From Pseudomonas putida (GTDB lineage: Bacteria > Pseudomonadota > Gammaproteobacteria > Pseudomonadales > Pseudomonadaceae), in contig NZ_JANHLD010000002.1 in NCBI RefSeq assembly GCF_028682455.1, forward strand, positions 620,001-684,000: a DNA stretch of 64,000 nucleotides, in the 5' to 3' direction. Both the position numbers and the translations under genes were made by a program. The number at the start of each line of letters is the position of its first letter. The stretch's first letter is position 1. Of this stretch, positions 26,612 through 36,138 are shown in pieces. The notes beneath the pieces are model-generated. The model worked only from the letters and a program-made list of their open reading frames with translations. It did not search any database and was not told the DNA's origin.

Positions 26612-27486
26612 GCGTCCTCGTTCAATTCAAGCGCCAGGCCGTCACGTTCCATCTGCTGGATACGCAGCTCTGTTGCGAGTCTGTGTGCGTCTGGCGTGCG
26701 AGCCAGCCATTGCTGATAAGGGGCATCCAAGCGCGAAGTGAAGTCATCACCCCAGCGCAAACTGAATTCGACCCAGATCGCAACGCTGCGCTCGCTGCCA
26801 AGGCCCCAGGCTTGCGCTTGATCCAGGCGCTCGTTGAACCAGCGGTTCAGCTGACCTTTATCAACACGCGCCAAATGTCGGGGATGGTCCTTTTCAAGGC
26901 TTCGGTACAGTTGCTCGATGAGCTTCCAGCGTGCCGCCTGATCGAGTGCGCTCAGTTGCCCTTCTCCCAGCCTGCCGAGGCTATCAACCCACCCGGGTTG
27001 GGCTGCTTGACGAGCAAAGCTTCGCCACACAGGCAGCTCGGAACGCTCCCAGGCATGGGGGGATTGCGGAACGTGCCAAGTGCTTATCGGCCCAAGCACA
27101 GCATCCAGGTGTGCACCCTGATAGCTGTCGAGCCAATGGTGTGTCACCAGCGGGTCGGCAAAACGCAGCAAGCCGTTACCCCCTAGTACATCAGGCGGGT
27201 CGATGAAGCGGCGCAGGTGGTCGGCGACGTTGCTCATCGAGGCGTCACTGTGCAGCAGACTTGCATCAGCTTGCCGGGTGGCATTGTCGAGTGTTTCGTC
27301 GACAAGGTTTGCCGAGCCGTGGATCGAGACCAGGATGGGCCCCAGATCGTGCAACGGAGCCCAGCGCGTCTTCAGGTACAACGGCTCGATTTCGAGCACC
27401 TCAGTGCGCTGATACAACGCTGACAACGCATCGGGGCGCAAGACGCCATCAATCAGCAGGTAGTTGGCCGAGCTGACGCTACTCAT
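26608..27486 (-). CDS. DUF4123 T6SS effector adaptor (Tap/TEC)
   Basis: A 292-residue protein of the family that loads effectors onto VgrG. The N-terminal DUF4123 region has YLLIDGVLRPDALSALYQ, LGPILVSI and RRFIDPPDVLGGNGLLRFADP, typical of the family. It overlaps vgrG upstream and the chimera downstream by 4 nt each, the normal vgrG-tap-effector order, so its original client is the MIX protein that is now truncated. Confidence 0.85.
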   Translation of the reverse strand: MSSVSSANYLLIDGVLRPDALSALYQRTEVLEIEPLYLKTRWAPLHDLGPILVSIHGSANLVDETLDNATRQADASLLHSDASMSNVADHLRRFIDPPDVLGGNGLLRFADPLVTHHWLDSYQGAHLDAVLGPISTWHVPQSPHAWERSELPVWRSFARQAAQPGWVDSLGRLGEGQLSALDQAARWKLIEQLYRSLEKDHPRHLARVDKGQLNRWFNERLDQAQAWGLGSERSVAIWVEFSLRWGDDFTSRLDAPYQQWLARTPDAHRLATELRIQQMERDGLALELNEDA

Positions 27487-29495
27487 GACAGACCTTCCTG
27501 CGCGGCGCGCTCACAGATTTCGCAGCGCGGGGTGGCCCGCAGCAATGCCTTGCGTTGAGCCGACTCCAATAGCTTCGGCGCTGGCAGCGGTTCAAGCATG
27601 CCTGGCAGCAATGGCGCCGCTGCAGTGCCGGCAGCAGGTGCGCCACCGAGCTGAATCTCAGTACTGCTGAAGATGCCACCCGGGCCAATGACGATGTGCT
27701 GGCCACCGCCTTTCAAGGTGATGCTGACGCCAGCGTCGAGAATCAGGTTGGCCCCCGCCTTGAGGTGCACCTGCTGGCCCGCCTCGGCGACCAGTGTTTG
27801 GCCTATACGGGTGTGACTGCTCTGAGCGACCTGCAAGTAATCGTTGGATTTGAGGTTGACCTTGCGATCAGCGGTGACGGTGCGCTGGTCTTGCGCCTCC
27901 AGCACCGCAATGCTGTTGCCCTTGATGGTTTCCTGGCGCACATTACCGACTTCCAATCGGCTGTCATGCTCGATTTTCTGCGCCAGGTCACGCTGGGCGC
28001 GAAGGTAGATCAACTCCTGTCCGGCACGGTCTTCAATCGACAGTTCGTTGTAGCCGCCATTGGCGGGGGAACTGCTGCTGCGCAACACGGTTTTGGTCTT
28101 GTGCTCGGGCAAGGAGTACGGCGGCGCGTTGACTTTGTTGGCCACGCAACCGGTAATCAACGGATTGTCGGGGTTGCCCTCCAGGTAGGTCACCAGCACT
28201 TCCATGCCGACACGCGGAATGGTCACGACGCCGAAGCCTTCGCCAGCCCAGTTCGAAGCAACTCGCAGCCAGCAACTGCTCTTGTCGCTGTTCAGCCCGG
28301 CCCTGTCCCAGTTGAACTCGACTTTTACCCGCCCATACTTATCACAGTGGATTTCTTCCCCTTGCGGCCCCGTCACCCGGGCGGTCTGGCTGACCAGCAG
28401 CGAGGGACGGGAAAGCAGTGGCGGACGGTAAAACACATCCCAGGGAATCGCCCTGAAGGTGTTGCGATAACCTTGGGTAAATCCGTCGTCCGGCTTGGCG
28501 TCGCTGGTGACGGACTCTTCAAGCACTTGCGGTTGCTTGCCTTCATGCTCCACGCCGAGCAGCAGCCACAGGTCGTTGCAGGCCGCCCGGGGGTGATCGG
28601 TCAGCTTGAGGAAATGGCCGCTGCGTAGCATCGGCTGGTTGCTTTTCGCCTGGGCCAACTGGTAATCGCTACGATGGCGCTCCAGCGCTTGTTTGGCCAG
28701 TTGCTTGCCGATTTTCTCGCGCTCAAAGCACAGCGGATAACGATAGTCTTCAAGTTCAGGCGCGAATTCGGCAGCGAACTGACTCTCCAACACCAGGTTT
28801 GGGCGCTCAAAGTCATAGTGCCGACGGGTGGTGGTGCTGGTGCGGGTGCTGAAGCGCACGGCGAAGTGACTGACCACCGGATGCTCAGCCACCATGCCAG
28901 TGTCTTGCTGGTAAGGCGTCTCGCCCAGCTTCGGAAAGTAAGTCTGATCGTCGGTAAAGACCAGATGATGGCCGTCCAGACTGTGCTGGTGGTGCCAGGC
29001 AATCCCGTCTTCGCTGCACAGGCGCTGGATGAAGGCAAAATCGCTTTCGCCATATTGCGTGCAATATTCACGTTCGGGGCTGGTGCTGACATGGAAGCTG
29101 AAGGCATCGGCCAGAATCCCATGGCCCTTAAGCACCTGAGCGACGATCTGCGGTACCGTCAGTTGCTGGAAAATCCGCTGGTTGTAGCTGAACTGCAGGT
29201 AATGCAGCGCGGGCACCAGGGTCAGGAGGTAACGGGTCAGGCGTTTGCCGGCCTCCCCCACGAGAACGTTTTCAATACGTCCATGCAGGCCTTCACCATT
29301 GTGCCCGAAGCGCAGAAACGCGGGTTGACCGAGCAGGCTCTCCAGATCGAAGTCCGGGTACTCGCTGACCAGCTCAATCTCGATCGAATAGAGGGTGCTG
29401 ATGGCTTCGGGGCCGGCAAAGGCCAGTACCTTGAAGTCATTGCGCACCGTGGGGATCAGTAGCTCAAAGTGTGCGGTATTGGTCGAAGCGAACAT
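27483..29495 (-). CDS. vgrG: VgrG spike protein of the type VI secretion system
   Basis: A 670-residue protein with the gp27-like hub (about residues 1-370, starting FELLIPT), the gp5 OB-fold region (VTGPQGEEIHCDKYGRVKVEFNWDR at 380-404) and the DUF2345 C-terminal beta-helix (LKAGANLILDAGVSITLKGGGQHI). It forms the puncturing tip of the T6SS. No extra enzymatic C-terminal domain is present, only a 40-residue tail, so effectors must be loaded through the adaptor. It follows hcp with a 62-nt gap. Confidence 0.93.
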   Translation of the reverse strand: MFASTNTAHFELLIPTVRNDFKVLAFAGPEAISTLYSIEIELVSEYPDFDLESLLGQPAFLRFGHNGEGLHGRIENVLVGEAGKRLTRYLLTLVPALHYLQFSYNQRIFQQLTVPQIVAQVLKGHGILADAFSFHVSTSPEREYCTQYGESDFAFIQRLCSEDGIAWHHQHSLDGHHLVFTDDQTYFPKLGETPYQQDTGMVAEHPVVSHFAVRFSTRTSTTTRRHYDFERPNLVLESQFAAEFAPELEDYRYPLCFEREKIGKQLAKQALERHRSDYQLAQAKSNQPMLRSGHFLKLTDHPRAACNDLWLLLGVEHEGKQPQVLEESVTSDAKPDDGFTQGYRNTFRAIPWDVFYRPPLLSRPSLLVSQTARVTGPQGEEIHCDKYGRVKVEFNWDRAGLNSDKSSCWLRVASNWAGEGFGVVTIPRVGMEVLVTYLEGNPDNPLITGCVANKVNAPPYSLPEHKTKTVLRSSSSPANGGYNELSIEDRAGQELIYLRAQRDLAQKIEHDSRLEVGNVRQETIKGNSIAVLEAQDQRTVTADRKVNLKSNDYLQVAQSSHTRIGQTLVAEAGQQVHLKAGANLILDAGVSITLKGGGQHIVIGPGGIFSSTEIQLGGAPAAGTAAAPLLPGMLEPLPAPKLLESAQRKALLRATPRCEICERAAQEGLS

Positions 29496-29556
29496 GGCGT
29501 TACCCTTGACAAGCGCATGGGCCGAGGCCCATGCGGTTCATGATGATCGGTAAGCC

Positions 29557-30075
29557 TTAGCCGGCGACCGGCACGCGCCAGTCATCGGAGCCGGAAGTGC
29601 CGGACACTTCATGGGTCCAGGTGATTTTGCGGTAGGTGAAATGCACGTCTTCCAGGTGGGTGAAGTGCACGTTTGCAGGGTCCTGGCAGTTATGCATGTA
29701 GTCCTTGATGTCGACGATGATCGCGTCTTCCAGCTTGGTGGTGTAGTAGTGTTCCTGGGTGCCAGCCGCTGAGGTGCGGTACCAGTGGATTACGATCTCG
29801 GTCAGACGCTCGCCAGAGGTCAGGGCCGCCAGCAGCAATGGCGACGCCTTGTCGAAGACCTTGGTGATGACCACCGGCTTGTGGATGCGCTGGCCGGTGG
29901 GCTGGCCGGACTGCGGGTCACGCGGAATGATCACTTCGTGCTGGAAACCCTGGACCATGACCTGGTCTTCGTGGCCTTCCTGGTAGGTGTTGCCCACCGA
30001 ATCGGCAGTGAAGGCCCCGGCGGTGATCAAGCCTTGTTTGGTGCCGGTAACGGACATGTAAGCGGGGGTAGCCAT
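29557..30075 (-). CDS. hcp: Hcp tube protein of the type VI secretion system
   Basis: A 172-residue Hcp protein starting MATPAYMSV. Family features include GSITA-equivalent GLITAGAFTADSVGN, the EGHEDQVMVQGFQHEV strand and a C-terminal HFTYRKITWTHE. It forms hexameric rings stacked into the secreted tube. ATG 30075 has AAAGGAAAG upstream; the open frame extends to 30162 but that extension is not Hcp-like. Only hcp, vgrG, adaptor and effector remnant are here, so this is an auxiliary cluster without sheath or baseplate genes. Confidence 0.92.
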   Translation of the reverse strand: MATPAYMSVTGTKQGLITAGAFTADSVGNTYQEGHEDQVMVQGFQHEVIIPRDPQSGQPTGQRIHKPVVITKVFDKASPLLLAALTSGERLTEIVIHWYRTSAAGTQEHYYTTKLEDAIIVDIKDYMHNCQDPANVHFTHLEDVHFTYRKITWTHEVSGTSGSDDWRVPVAG

Positions 30076-30244
30076 GGATACTTTCCTTTTCTGAAAAATA
30101 GTGTCGTCCGGCGGGTAAAACACCCGCTGGATCACGCTATCCTCCTTCAAGGACCGTGCCACAAACCGTTAGAGGCCTCTAGAATGGGGCTTTCAGCGCT
30201 AGCCTCATTGGCGGCACTGGAAATTCCGGTGAAAAACCCATAAA

Positions 30245-30373
30245 AAGTGCGCAAGAAGTTGCGCAGTACTGTGCAACTTCTTGCGCACTTGCTTCCAGGC
30301 CTTGTATTACGTGGCCTGCAGCCCAAAAAAGTGGCTTTTTTCGACATTGAGGTGCGCAACTTCTTGCGCACTT
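30245..30373. repeat. Three copies of a palindromic GTGCGCAA-TTGCGCAC element upstream of hcp
   Basis: AAGTGCGCAAGAAGTTGCGCA at 30245-30265 is followed by a 4-nt spacer and its near-exact reverse complement at 30270-30290 (one mismatch). A third copy is at 30352-30373. Each copy is itself palindromic (TGCGCAA, four bases, TTGCGCA). The group lies 170-300 nt upstream of hcp and next to the end of a decayed LysR gene. It could be an operator array, a repeated mobile palindrome or an RNA hairpin. Confidence 0.65.
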
Positions 30374-30394
30374 AACAAAATCGCCTGGCTGATG

Positions 30395-30758
30395 TTACAG
30401 CCCTGATACAGGCCCTCTGTAATAAGCAATCAGCTCATCACGAAACTCCTGGCAAAGCGGGGAAAGGTAGCCATCGGTGCGCCAGAACAAGTAGATCGGT
30501 ATTGCGCAGGAAGTCGGCAATGGACACACCATACCCCGTCCATTCCACGGCAACGACCGGCGGCGGTAGCCCGCACTTGGCAAACGAATCAGCCAATACC
30601 TGGTACATGCGCGAGGGTGCCTGGGGCAAGGCCCAGCGCTCCTGTGTCAGATCCGCCAGGGTCTTGAATGTACTGATCCGGGGATGGCCCTGCCGCGCGG
30701 CGATTTGCAAGCTCAGTGGGCGTAACGGTTGATGGCTGATCCTGTCGTCACTGCGCAC
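30395..30758 (-). pseudogene. Remnant of a LysR-family regulator (C-terminal part, frameshifted)
   Basis: Minus-strand sequence from 30758 matches the end of the effector domain of LysR proteins: SLQIAARQGHPRISTFKTLADL, then a second frame giving TDGYLSPLCQEFRDELIAYY. The DNA-binding N-terminus is absent and a frameshift lies near 30480-30530. It is head-to-head with the broken acyl-CoA ligase, suggesting that both were once a regulator-target pair. Confidence 0.6.
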
Positions 30759-31249
30759 GATCTATTACGGCGCCGCGCCGATGAGCCCAAGCAAGCTCAA
30801 GCAACTCCAGGCGTGCTTCGGCAATATTTTCCAGCAGATATATGGCTCCACCGAGTGCCTGCATCCGGTAACCACGCTATGCAAGGCTGACCACCTCGAT
30901 GCAGACGCCAGGCGCCTCAGCTCCGCGGGCCGGGTGGCGCCCAACGTGGCTGCGCTCGCGCGCCACCATCTGCGGCTACTACAACAATCCGGAAGGCACG
31001 GCGGCCGAATTTTCCAAGGGTTTCTGGAAGTCGGGCGACCTGGCTTATCTGGATGACGAGGGCTTCCTCTATATCGTCGACCGCAAGAAAGACATGATCA
31101 TCAGCGGCGGCTTCAACGTCTATGCCATCGAGGTGGAGGCTGGGCTCAACTCGCACCCGGCCGTGGCGATGTCGGCGGTGGTCGGCAAGGTGTTGCGACG
31201 CCAGGTGCGCGACAAGTACTGGAAGGACCGCGCACGGCTGGTGGGCTAG
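30733..31249 (+). pseudogene. Remnant of an AMP-dependent acyl-CoA synthetase
   Basis: Frame one (from about 30733) gives LRTIYYGAAPMSPSKLKQLQ and IFQQIYGSTE, the A5 motif region of acyl-CoA ligases. A frameshift near 30940 leads to GYYNNPEGTAAEFSKGFWKSGDLAYLDD and GFLYIVDRKKDMIISGGFNVY, the A7-A8 motifs. Next to the tail VGKVLRRQVRDKYW, about 60 residues carrying most of the C-terminal domain are missing. The N-terminal 250 residues are also gone. Clearly non-functional. Confidence 0.75.
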
Positions 31250-31349
31250 CGGCAACACCCATTGGCGCCCCGTACCTTGACCTCGCAAACTCCCCAAAGC
31301 AACGGTTCAATGGCAGAATCTGCGCAATTTGATCGTTGTGGAGACCGCC

Positions 31350-33209
31350 ATGCTGGGCGCATTTGAACGAAGGCTCGACCCCTTTCCTCCCGACGAGGTT
31401 CCGCCACCACCCGTGGGGCTGGCCCGCTTCCTGTGGGCGTGTACCCGAGGTGCACGGGGCTATATTCTTGCGTTCGCGCTGCTCAGCGCTGGCGTGTCGA
31501 TCTACGAGGCCTGGCTGTTCGCTTTCCTCGGTCAGGTCGTGGATCTGCTCGCGACCTGGCAGGCAGGTGGTGATGCGGCGGCGCAGGAAAGTCGGGTGCT
31601 GTGGGGTATGGGAATCATCATGGTGTCCAGCGTCGGGCTGGTGGCATTGCGTACCATGGTGCAGCACCAGATATTGGCGATCAACCTGCCCTTGCGACTG
31701 CGTTGGGACTTCCACCGCTTGATGCTACGGCAAAGCCTATCGTTCTTTTCCGATGAGTTTTCCGGCCGGGTCACCACCAAGGTCATGCAGACCGCGCTGG
31801 CCGTGCGCGACCTGCTGTTCACCCTGATCGAGATCGCACCCGGGATCGGGGTGTATTTCATTGCGATCATCGCACTGGCCGGCGGTTTCGCGCTGAAGCT
31901 GATGCTGCCTTTCGTTGCCTGGGTAGTGTTGTTCGGCCTGGCCATGCTGTACTTCGTGCCCCGCCTGGGGAAAGTCGGCCAGGAACAGGCCAATGCGCGC
32001 TCGATGATGACCGGACGCATCTCGGACGCCTACACCAACATCACGACGGTGAAGCTGTTCTCCCACTCCAATCGCGAAGCGCATTTCGCACGGGCCGCGA
32101 TGGAAGACTTCAAGCAGACCGGCTTTCGCCAGATGCGCCTGGTCAGCCAGTTCGAAATCGTCAACCAGGCATTGGTGGTGGCATTGATCATGGCAGCAGG
32201 TGGCTATGCCCTGTGGCTCTGGCACCAGGGTGAGGTCGGTGCAGGTGCCGTGGCGGCCATCACCGCCATGGCGTTGCGTATCAATGGCATGTCGCATTGG
32301 ATCATGTGGCAGATGACCTCGCTGTTCGAGAGCATCGGCACCGTCCAGGATGGCATGGCCACCCTCACCCGCGGCCCCAAGGTCAAGGATGCGCCGGACG
32401 CAGGCGTGCTGGTGACCTCCGGCGGTGCGGTCAGCTTCGATAAGGTGAGCTTCAACTACAGTGGCGAACGCCAGGTACTCGACGGCCTGAGCCTGGACAT
32501 TCGCCAAGGTGAGAAAATCGGCCTGGTAGGCCGCTCCGGCGCGGGCAAGTCCACGCTCATCAACCTGCTGCTGCGCTTCTATGATGTCGACAGCGGGCAG
32601 ATTCGCATTGACGGACAAGACATTGCGCACGTGACACAGGACAGCCTGCGCAGCGCCATCGGCATGGTCACCCAGGACACCTCGCTGTTGCACCGCTCCA
32701 TTCGCGACAACATCGCCTACGGCAGGCCCGATGCGAGCGACGCACAAATCCGCAGGGCCGCGGCCAGTGCCCAGGCCGATGAGTTCATCAGCCAACTGAG
32801 CGACCGGCAAGGCCGTACCGGCTACGACACCCTGGTGGGCGAGCGCGGCATCAAGCTTTCCGGTGGCCAGCGCCAACGCGTCGCGATTGCCCGGGTGATG
32901 CTCAAGAACGCCCCGATCCTGCTGCTCGACGAGGCTACCAGCGCGCTCGATTCCGAAGTCGAAGTGGCCATCCAGGAAAGCCTCGACGAGATGATGAAGG
33001 GCAAGACGGTGATCGCCATCGCCCATCGGCTGTCGACGATTGCCGCCATGGACCGGCTGATTGTCATGGATGAAGGACGCATCGTCGAGCAAGGTACCCA
33101 CGCCGAACTGCTCGCCAAGAACGGCATCTATGCGCACCTGTGGCACCACCAGAGCGGCGGCTTCCTGGGTGAGGATCAGGGCGTGGCCGAGGTCATGGAC
33201 CAGGGCTGA
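31350..33209 (+). CDS. ABC transporter, fused permease and ATPase (exporter type)
   Basis: A 619-residue half-transporter from ATG 31350; an upstream TTG at 31329 is less likely. Six membrane segments occupy about residues 25-310. The nucleotide-binding domain has Walker A GRSGAGKST near 394, signature LSGGQRQRVA near 502 and Walker B ILLLDEATSALD near 522, then the H-loop AHRLST. The family exports lipids, peptides or drugs as dimers. Its 3' end overlaps the convergent kinase gene by 17 nt. No substrate can be named. Confidence 0.9.
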   Translation: MLGAFERRLDPFPPDEVPPPPVGLARFLWACTRGARGYILAFALLSAGVSIYEAWLFAFLGQVVDLLATWQAGGDAAAQESRVLWGMGIIMVSSVGLVALRTMVQHQILAINLPLRLRWDFHRLMLRQSLSFFSDEFSGRVTTKVMQTALAVRDLLFTLIEIAPGIGVYFIAIIALAGGFALKLMLPFVAWVVLFGLAMLYFVPRLGKVGQEQANARSMMTGRISDAYTNITTVKLFSHSNREAHFARAAMEDFKQTGFRQMRLVSQFEIVNQALVVALIMAAGGYALWLWHQGEVGAGAVAAITAMALRINGMSHWIMWQMTSLFESIGTVQDGMATLTRGPKVKDAPDAGVLVTSGGAVSFDKVSFNYSGERQVLDGLSLDIRQGEKIGLVGRSGAGKSTLINLLLRFYDVDSGQIRIDGQDIAHVTQDSLRSAIGMVTQDTSLLHRSIRDNIAYGRPDASDAQIRRAAASAQADEFISQLSDRQGRTGYDTLVGERGIKLSGGQRQRVAIARVMLKNAPILLLDEATSALDSEVEVAIQESLDEMMKGKTVIAIAHRLSTIAAMDRLIVMDEGRIVEQGTHAELLAKNGIYAHLWHHQSGGFLGEDQGVAEVMDQG

Positions 33210-33831
33210 GCGAGGCCTGCCGATCAAGCACCCGATAGATCTGGGCAACCACCTGCAGGGTTGCCGCTTCGATCGATCCTTCATTGCGGCATAGCACCCA
33301 GCCGTGATCGGCAACCGCCCGTTCGAAGGCCTCGGTGCACGCGACATGCTCCTCCAGCGTGTGCATCACTGTACTGCTCAAGCCACGCGAGCGTGCCGCT
33401 GCCCTCGCCCATGATATTTCAGGGTCGGTGACCACCCCGACGTGCAGGTCCGGCACTTGCACGTTTCGCTCAAGGTTCAACTGGAGAATTTCTGCAAAGG
33501 GGACCATCCGCCGAAACGCCGCATCGGAGGGGTACCAGCGATCGATCAGGATGATGCTGCCGGGTGGCTGCCGGGTCAGCACATGCTGGGAAATCCAGGT
33601 GCGGCTGTCAGCAAAACGCTCACAAACCCCGAACTCCAGGTCCCGGGAGGGATTCCTGACGAACTGGTTAACGAGGGCCATTGTTTCACCCCTGTAGGGA
33701 TCGCTCTTTTTCTCGCACAGGCGGATCACCTTCTGGTTGGCTGCCCTCAATACTTTCGTCACGGCCTCCAGCAGTGTGGTCTTGCCAGTGCCCTTGGGGC
33801 CATCCAGAGAAACAAACAACGGACGATTCAT
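33193..33831 (-). CDS. Thymidylate-kinase-like nucleotide kinase
   Basis: A 212-residue P-loop kinase. The P-loop GPKGTGKTTL is at residues 11-20, and IILIDRWYPSDAAF supplies the DR(Y/W) motif of thymidylate kinases. It probably phosphorylates a nucleotide. It is not obviously the housekeeping tmk, whose P-loop usually reads GxEGxGKS and which sits beside holB. Convergent with the ABC transporter, stops overlapping. The 258 nt upstream to the itaconate cluster show no gene. Confidence 0.75.
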   Translation of the reverse strand: MNRPLFVSLDGPKGTGKTTLLEAVTKVLRAANQKVIRLCEKKSDPYRGETMALVNQFVRNPSRDLEFGVCERFADSRTWISQHVLTRQPPGSIILIDRWYPSDAAFRRMVPFAEILQLNLERNVQVPDLHVGVVTDPEISWARAAARSRGLSSTVMHTLEEHVACTEAFERAVADHGWVLCRNEGSIEAATLQVVAQIYRVLDRQASLSPGP

Positions 33832-34089
33832 TCTTCAACTATCGATTGATGGACGGTTTCATGCCCGGTTCGTTCGCTGCAGCCGCTTGGCGCGCCGACG
33901 CGTATCGAGTGAGGGCCCTTGTGAGCAGGTTGGTGAACACTCTACCCGGTTTCTGGCTAGCGGGCTCGCAATCCAGGGTTACAGCCGCAACCCAAGCGTA
34001 TGGTCCGTTCGATCTACTGTCATGCTGCCTTCTATTTCCGAGTTCACGGTGAAATCCCACCTCGCAACATCAACGGCCTGCTTGACTGC

Positions 34090-34902
34090 TCAGCCCTGAG
34101 CCAGGAGTCGGCGCGCACGGTCTATCACCGGCGCGTCGACCATTTGCCCATCCACTTCGAATACCGCCTGGCCCGAGGTGGCGGCGTCCAGCACCCGCTG
34201 CGCCCAGGCCTTTTCCTGCGCCGTAGCCGCCAGGGCTGCATGGATGACCGCCACTTGGCGTGGGTGGATGCACAAGGCACCGCCCAAGCCCATGTCGCGA
34301 CCACGACGCATGGCCGCATCGAGCCCCGCTGCATTCTCGAAATCGGGATAGACGCTGTCCAACGGCGATGCCAGGTCGTTGACCCTGGAGTGCAGCAGCA
34401 TCGCATAGCGAACCTGATCGAACACGCTGTCCGCCGCACGGGAACCGGCCTGCATACCCAGGTCAAGCGCCAGGTCCAGGGCCCCGAAGGTCAGCCGGGC
34501 TACCCCGGCGCAGGCCGCGATAGCTTCGATGGCCAGAACCCCCCTGGCGCTTTCGATCAATGGCCACACCGGTTTGTGGGTGGCGGCAACCGCCAGCACC
34601 TGGGACGGTGTTTCTGCCTTGGGCAGCAGGATGCCAACCACCCCCGGGAGCCTGCGGCACAGCTGCAGATCGGCCTCGTGCTCGCAGTGCCCGGCAGCGT
34701 TTACCCGAACCAGCACCCGCGCATCCGCTTGCCGCTCCAGGAACGCCTGCAGATTCACTCGGGCCTGAGGCTTGTCCTGCGGCGCCACGGCGTCCTCGAG
34801 ATCTATGATCACTGCGTCCGCGCCGCTGGCCAGTGCCTTGTCGAAGCGCTCTGGCCGATTGCCCGGCACAAACAGTGCCGAGCGAACAATAGTGCATGAC
34901 AT
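34090..34902 (-). CDS. ccl: (S)-citramalyl-CoA lyase, CitE-like (HpcH/HpaI family)
   Basis: A 270-residue TIM-barrel lyase. Recognisable elements are LFVPGNRPERFDKA, DAVIIDLEDAVAP (metal-binding acidic pair), LLPKAET, PLIESARGV and ALCIHPRQV. In itaconate degradation it splits citramalyl-CoA to acetyl-CoA and pyruvate. It is the last gene after ict, with 9 nt between, matching the P. aeruginosa PA0883 position. Assignment to citramalyl-CoA rests on the cluster. Confidence 0.85.
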   Translation of the reverse strand: MSCTIVRSALFVPGNRPERFDKALASGADAVIIDLEDAVAPQDKPQARVNLQAFLERQADARVLVRVNAAGHCEHEADLQLCRRLPGVVGILLPKAETPSQVLAVAATHKPVWPLIESARGVLAIEAIAACAGVARLTFGALDLALDLGMQAGSRAADSVFDQVRYAMLLHSRVNDLASPLDSVYPDFENAAGLDAAMRRGRDMGLGGALCIHPRQVAVIHAALAATAQEKAWAQRVLDAATSGQAVFEVDGQMVDAPVIDRARRLLAQG

Positions 34903-34911
34903 AGCAAAGCC

Positions 34912-36138
34912 TCAGTCGCGAAGGGCGCCGTTCTGGATGGCACCGGTTTCCGTCAGTTCGCTGATGTGCGCAGCGCTGTAGCCCAACCCTGCGAGCACGC
35001 TGACGCTGTGCTGGCCAACGCCGGGAACCGCATCCATGCGCGGCGAGTAAGCACTGCTGCTGGCCGGCGGCAACAAGCTTGGCAGTGACCCTACCGGGCT
35101 GGCCACCTCGGTCCAGCGCTGCCTGGCCGCCAGTTGCGGATGCTTCCACACCGATGCCATGTCATTGACCTGGGCATTGGCGATCTGCGCTGCATCCAGC
35201 CGCTCGACCACCGCCGTGTAGCCCAGCCGTGCAAACACCTCAATGATGATGTCGCGCAAGGCCTGGCGGTTTTCCGAGCGCTTGAAGTTCGCGGAAAACC
35301 GCGGATCGACCGTCAGTTCCGGGCGCTCCAGCACCAGGGTGCAGAACTGCTGCCATTCCCGTTCGTTCTGCAAGCCCAGCATCACCGTTCCTTCATCGGC
35401 GACGGGGAACGGACCATAGGGATAGATGGTTGCATGCGCCGCACCCGTACGCTGCGGCGGCGTGGCGCCTTCAAAGGCGTAGTACATCGGGTAGCCCATC
35501 CACTCCACCAGGCTCTCGAGCATGGACACGTCGACGCGGCTGCCCTCTCCGGTTTTCTCACGCAGTAACAGCGCCGACAGGATGCCGGTGTACGCGTACA
35601 TGCCCGCCGAGATGTCGGCGATCGAACAACCGGCCTTGGCCACCCCCTCTTCATCCGCACCACCGGTGACCGAAAGAAAGCCGCTTTCGCTCTGAATCAT
35701 CAGGTCGTAGGCCTTCTTGTGTTCATAGCTGCCACCTTCGCCGTAACCGGAGATATCGCAGACAATCAGCCGCGGGTAACGCGTGCGCAAAGTTTCATAG
35801 GACAAGCCCATGCGCGCCGCTGCGCCCGGTGCAAGGTTCTGAACCAGCACGTCGGCCTGCTGCAGCAGGGCTTCGAGTACCGGCTGCGCCTGATCATGCT
35901 TGAGGTCCAGCGCCAGGCTCTCCTTGGAGCGATTGGTCCAGACAAAATGCGAAGCCATGCCCCGTACCCGCTGGTCGTAGCCGCGGGCAAAATCCCCGCT
36001 GCCGGGGCGCTCGACCTTGATTACCCGCGCGCCCAGGTCCGCCAGTTGACGGGTACAGAATGGCGCGGCAATCGCATGCTCCAGGCTCAGTACCGTGATG
36101 CCATCCAGCGGTCTTGGCGTATTCGACTCAGCAGCCAT
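34912..36138 (-). CDS. ict: Itaconate CoA-transferase (CaiB/BaiF family III)
   Basis: A 408-residue class III CoA-transferase. VLSLEHAIAAPFCTRQLADLGARVIKVERPGSGD in part is the family N-terminus, and the aspartate of AYDLMIQSESG near residue 165 is the expected acyl-anhydride nucleophile. It activates itaconate to itaconyl-CoA with succinyl-CoA as donor. The gene overlaps the MmgE/PrpD gene by 11 nt and corresponds to PA0882 in order. Confidence 0.85.
   Translation of the reverse strand: MAAESNTPRPLDGITVLSLEHAIAAPFCTRQLADLGARVIKVERPGSGDFARGYDQRVRGMASHFVWTNRSKESLALDLKHDQAQPVLEALLQQADVLVQNLAPGAAARMGLSYETLRTRYPRLIVCDISGYGEGGSYEHKKAYDLMIQSESGFLSVTGGADEEGVAKAGCSIADISAGMYAYTGILSALLLREKTGEGSRVDVSMLESLVEWMGYPMYYAFEGATPPQRTGAAHATIYPYGPFPVADEGTVMLGLQNEREWQQFCTLVLERPELTVDPRFSANFKRSENRQALRDIIIEVFARLGYTAVVERLDAAQIANAQVNDMASVWKHPQLAARQRWTEVASPVGSLPSLLPPASSSAYSPRMDAVPGVGQHSVSVLAGLGYSAAHISELTETGAIQNGALRD

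Noticed and set aside
30245..30373. Possible CRISPR array
   Set aside because: Units are inverted relative to each other, spacing is uneven, and no cas genes are near.
31737..33347. Minus-strand open frame of 536 codons
   Set aside because: Antisense to the ABC transporter ATPase and permease, which carry all expected motifs.
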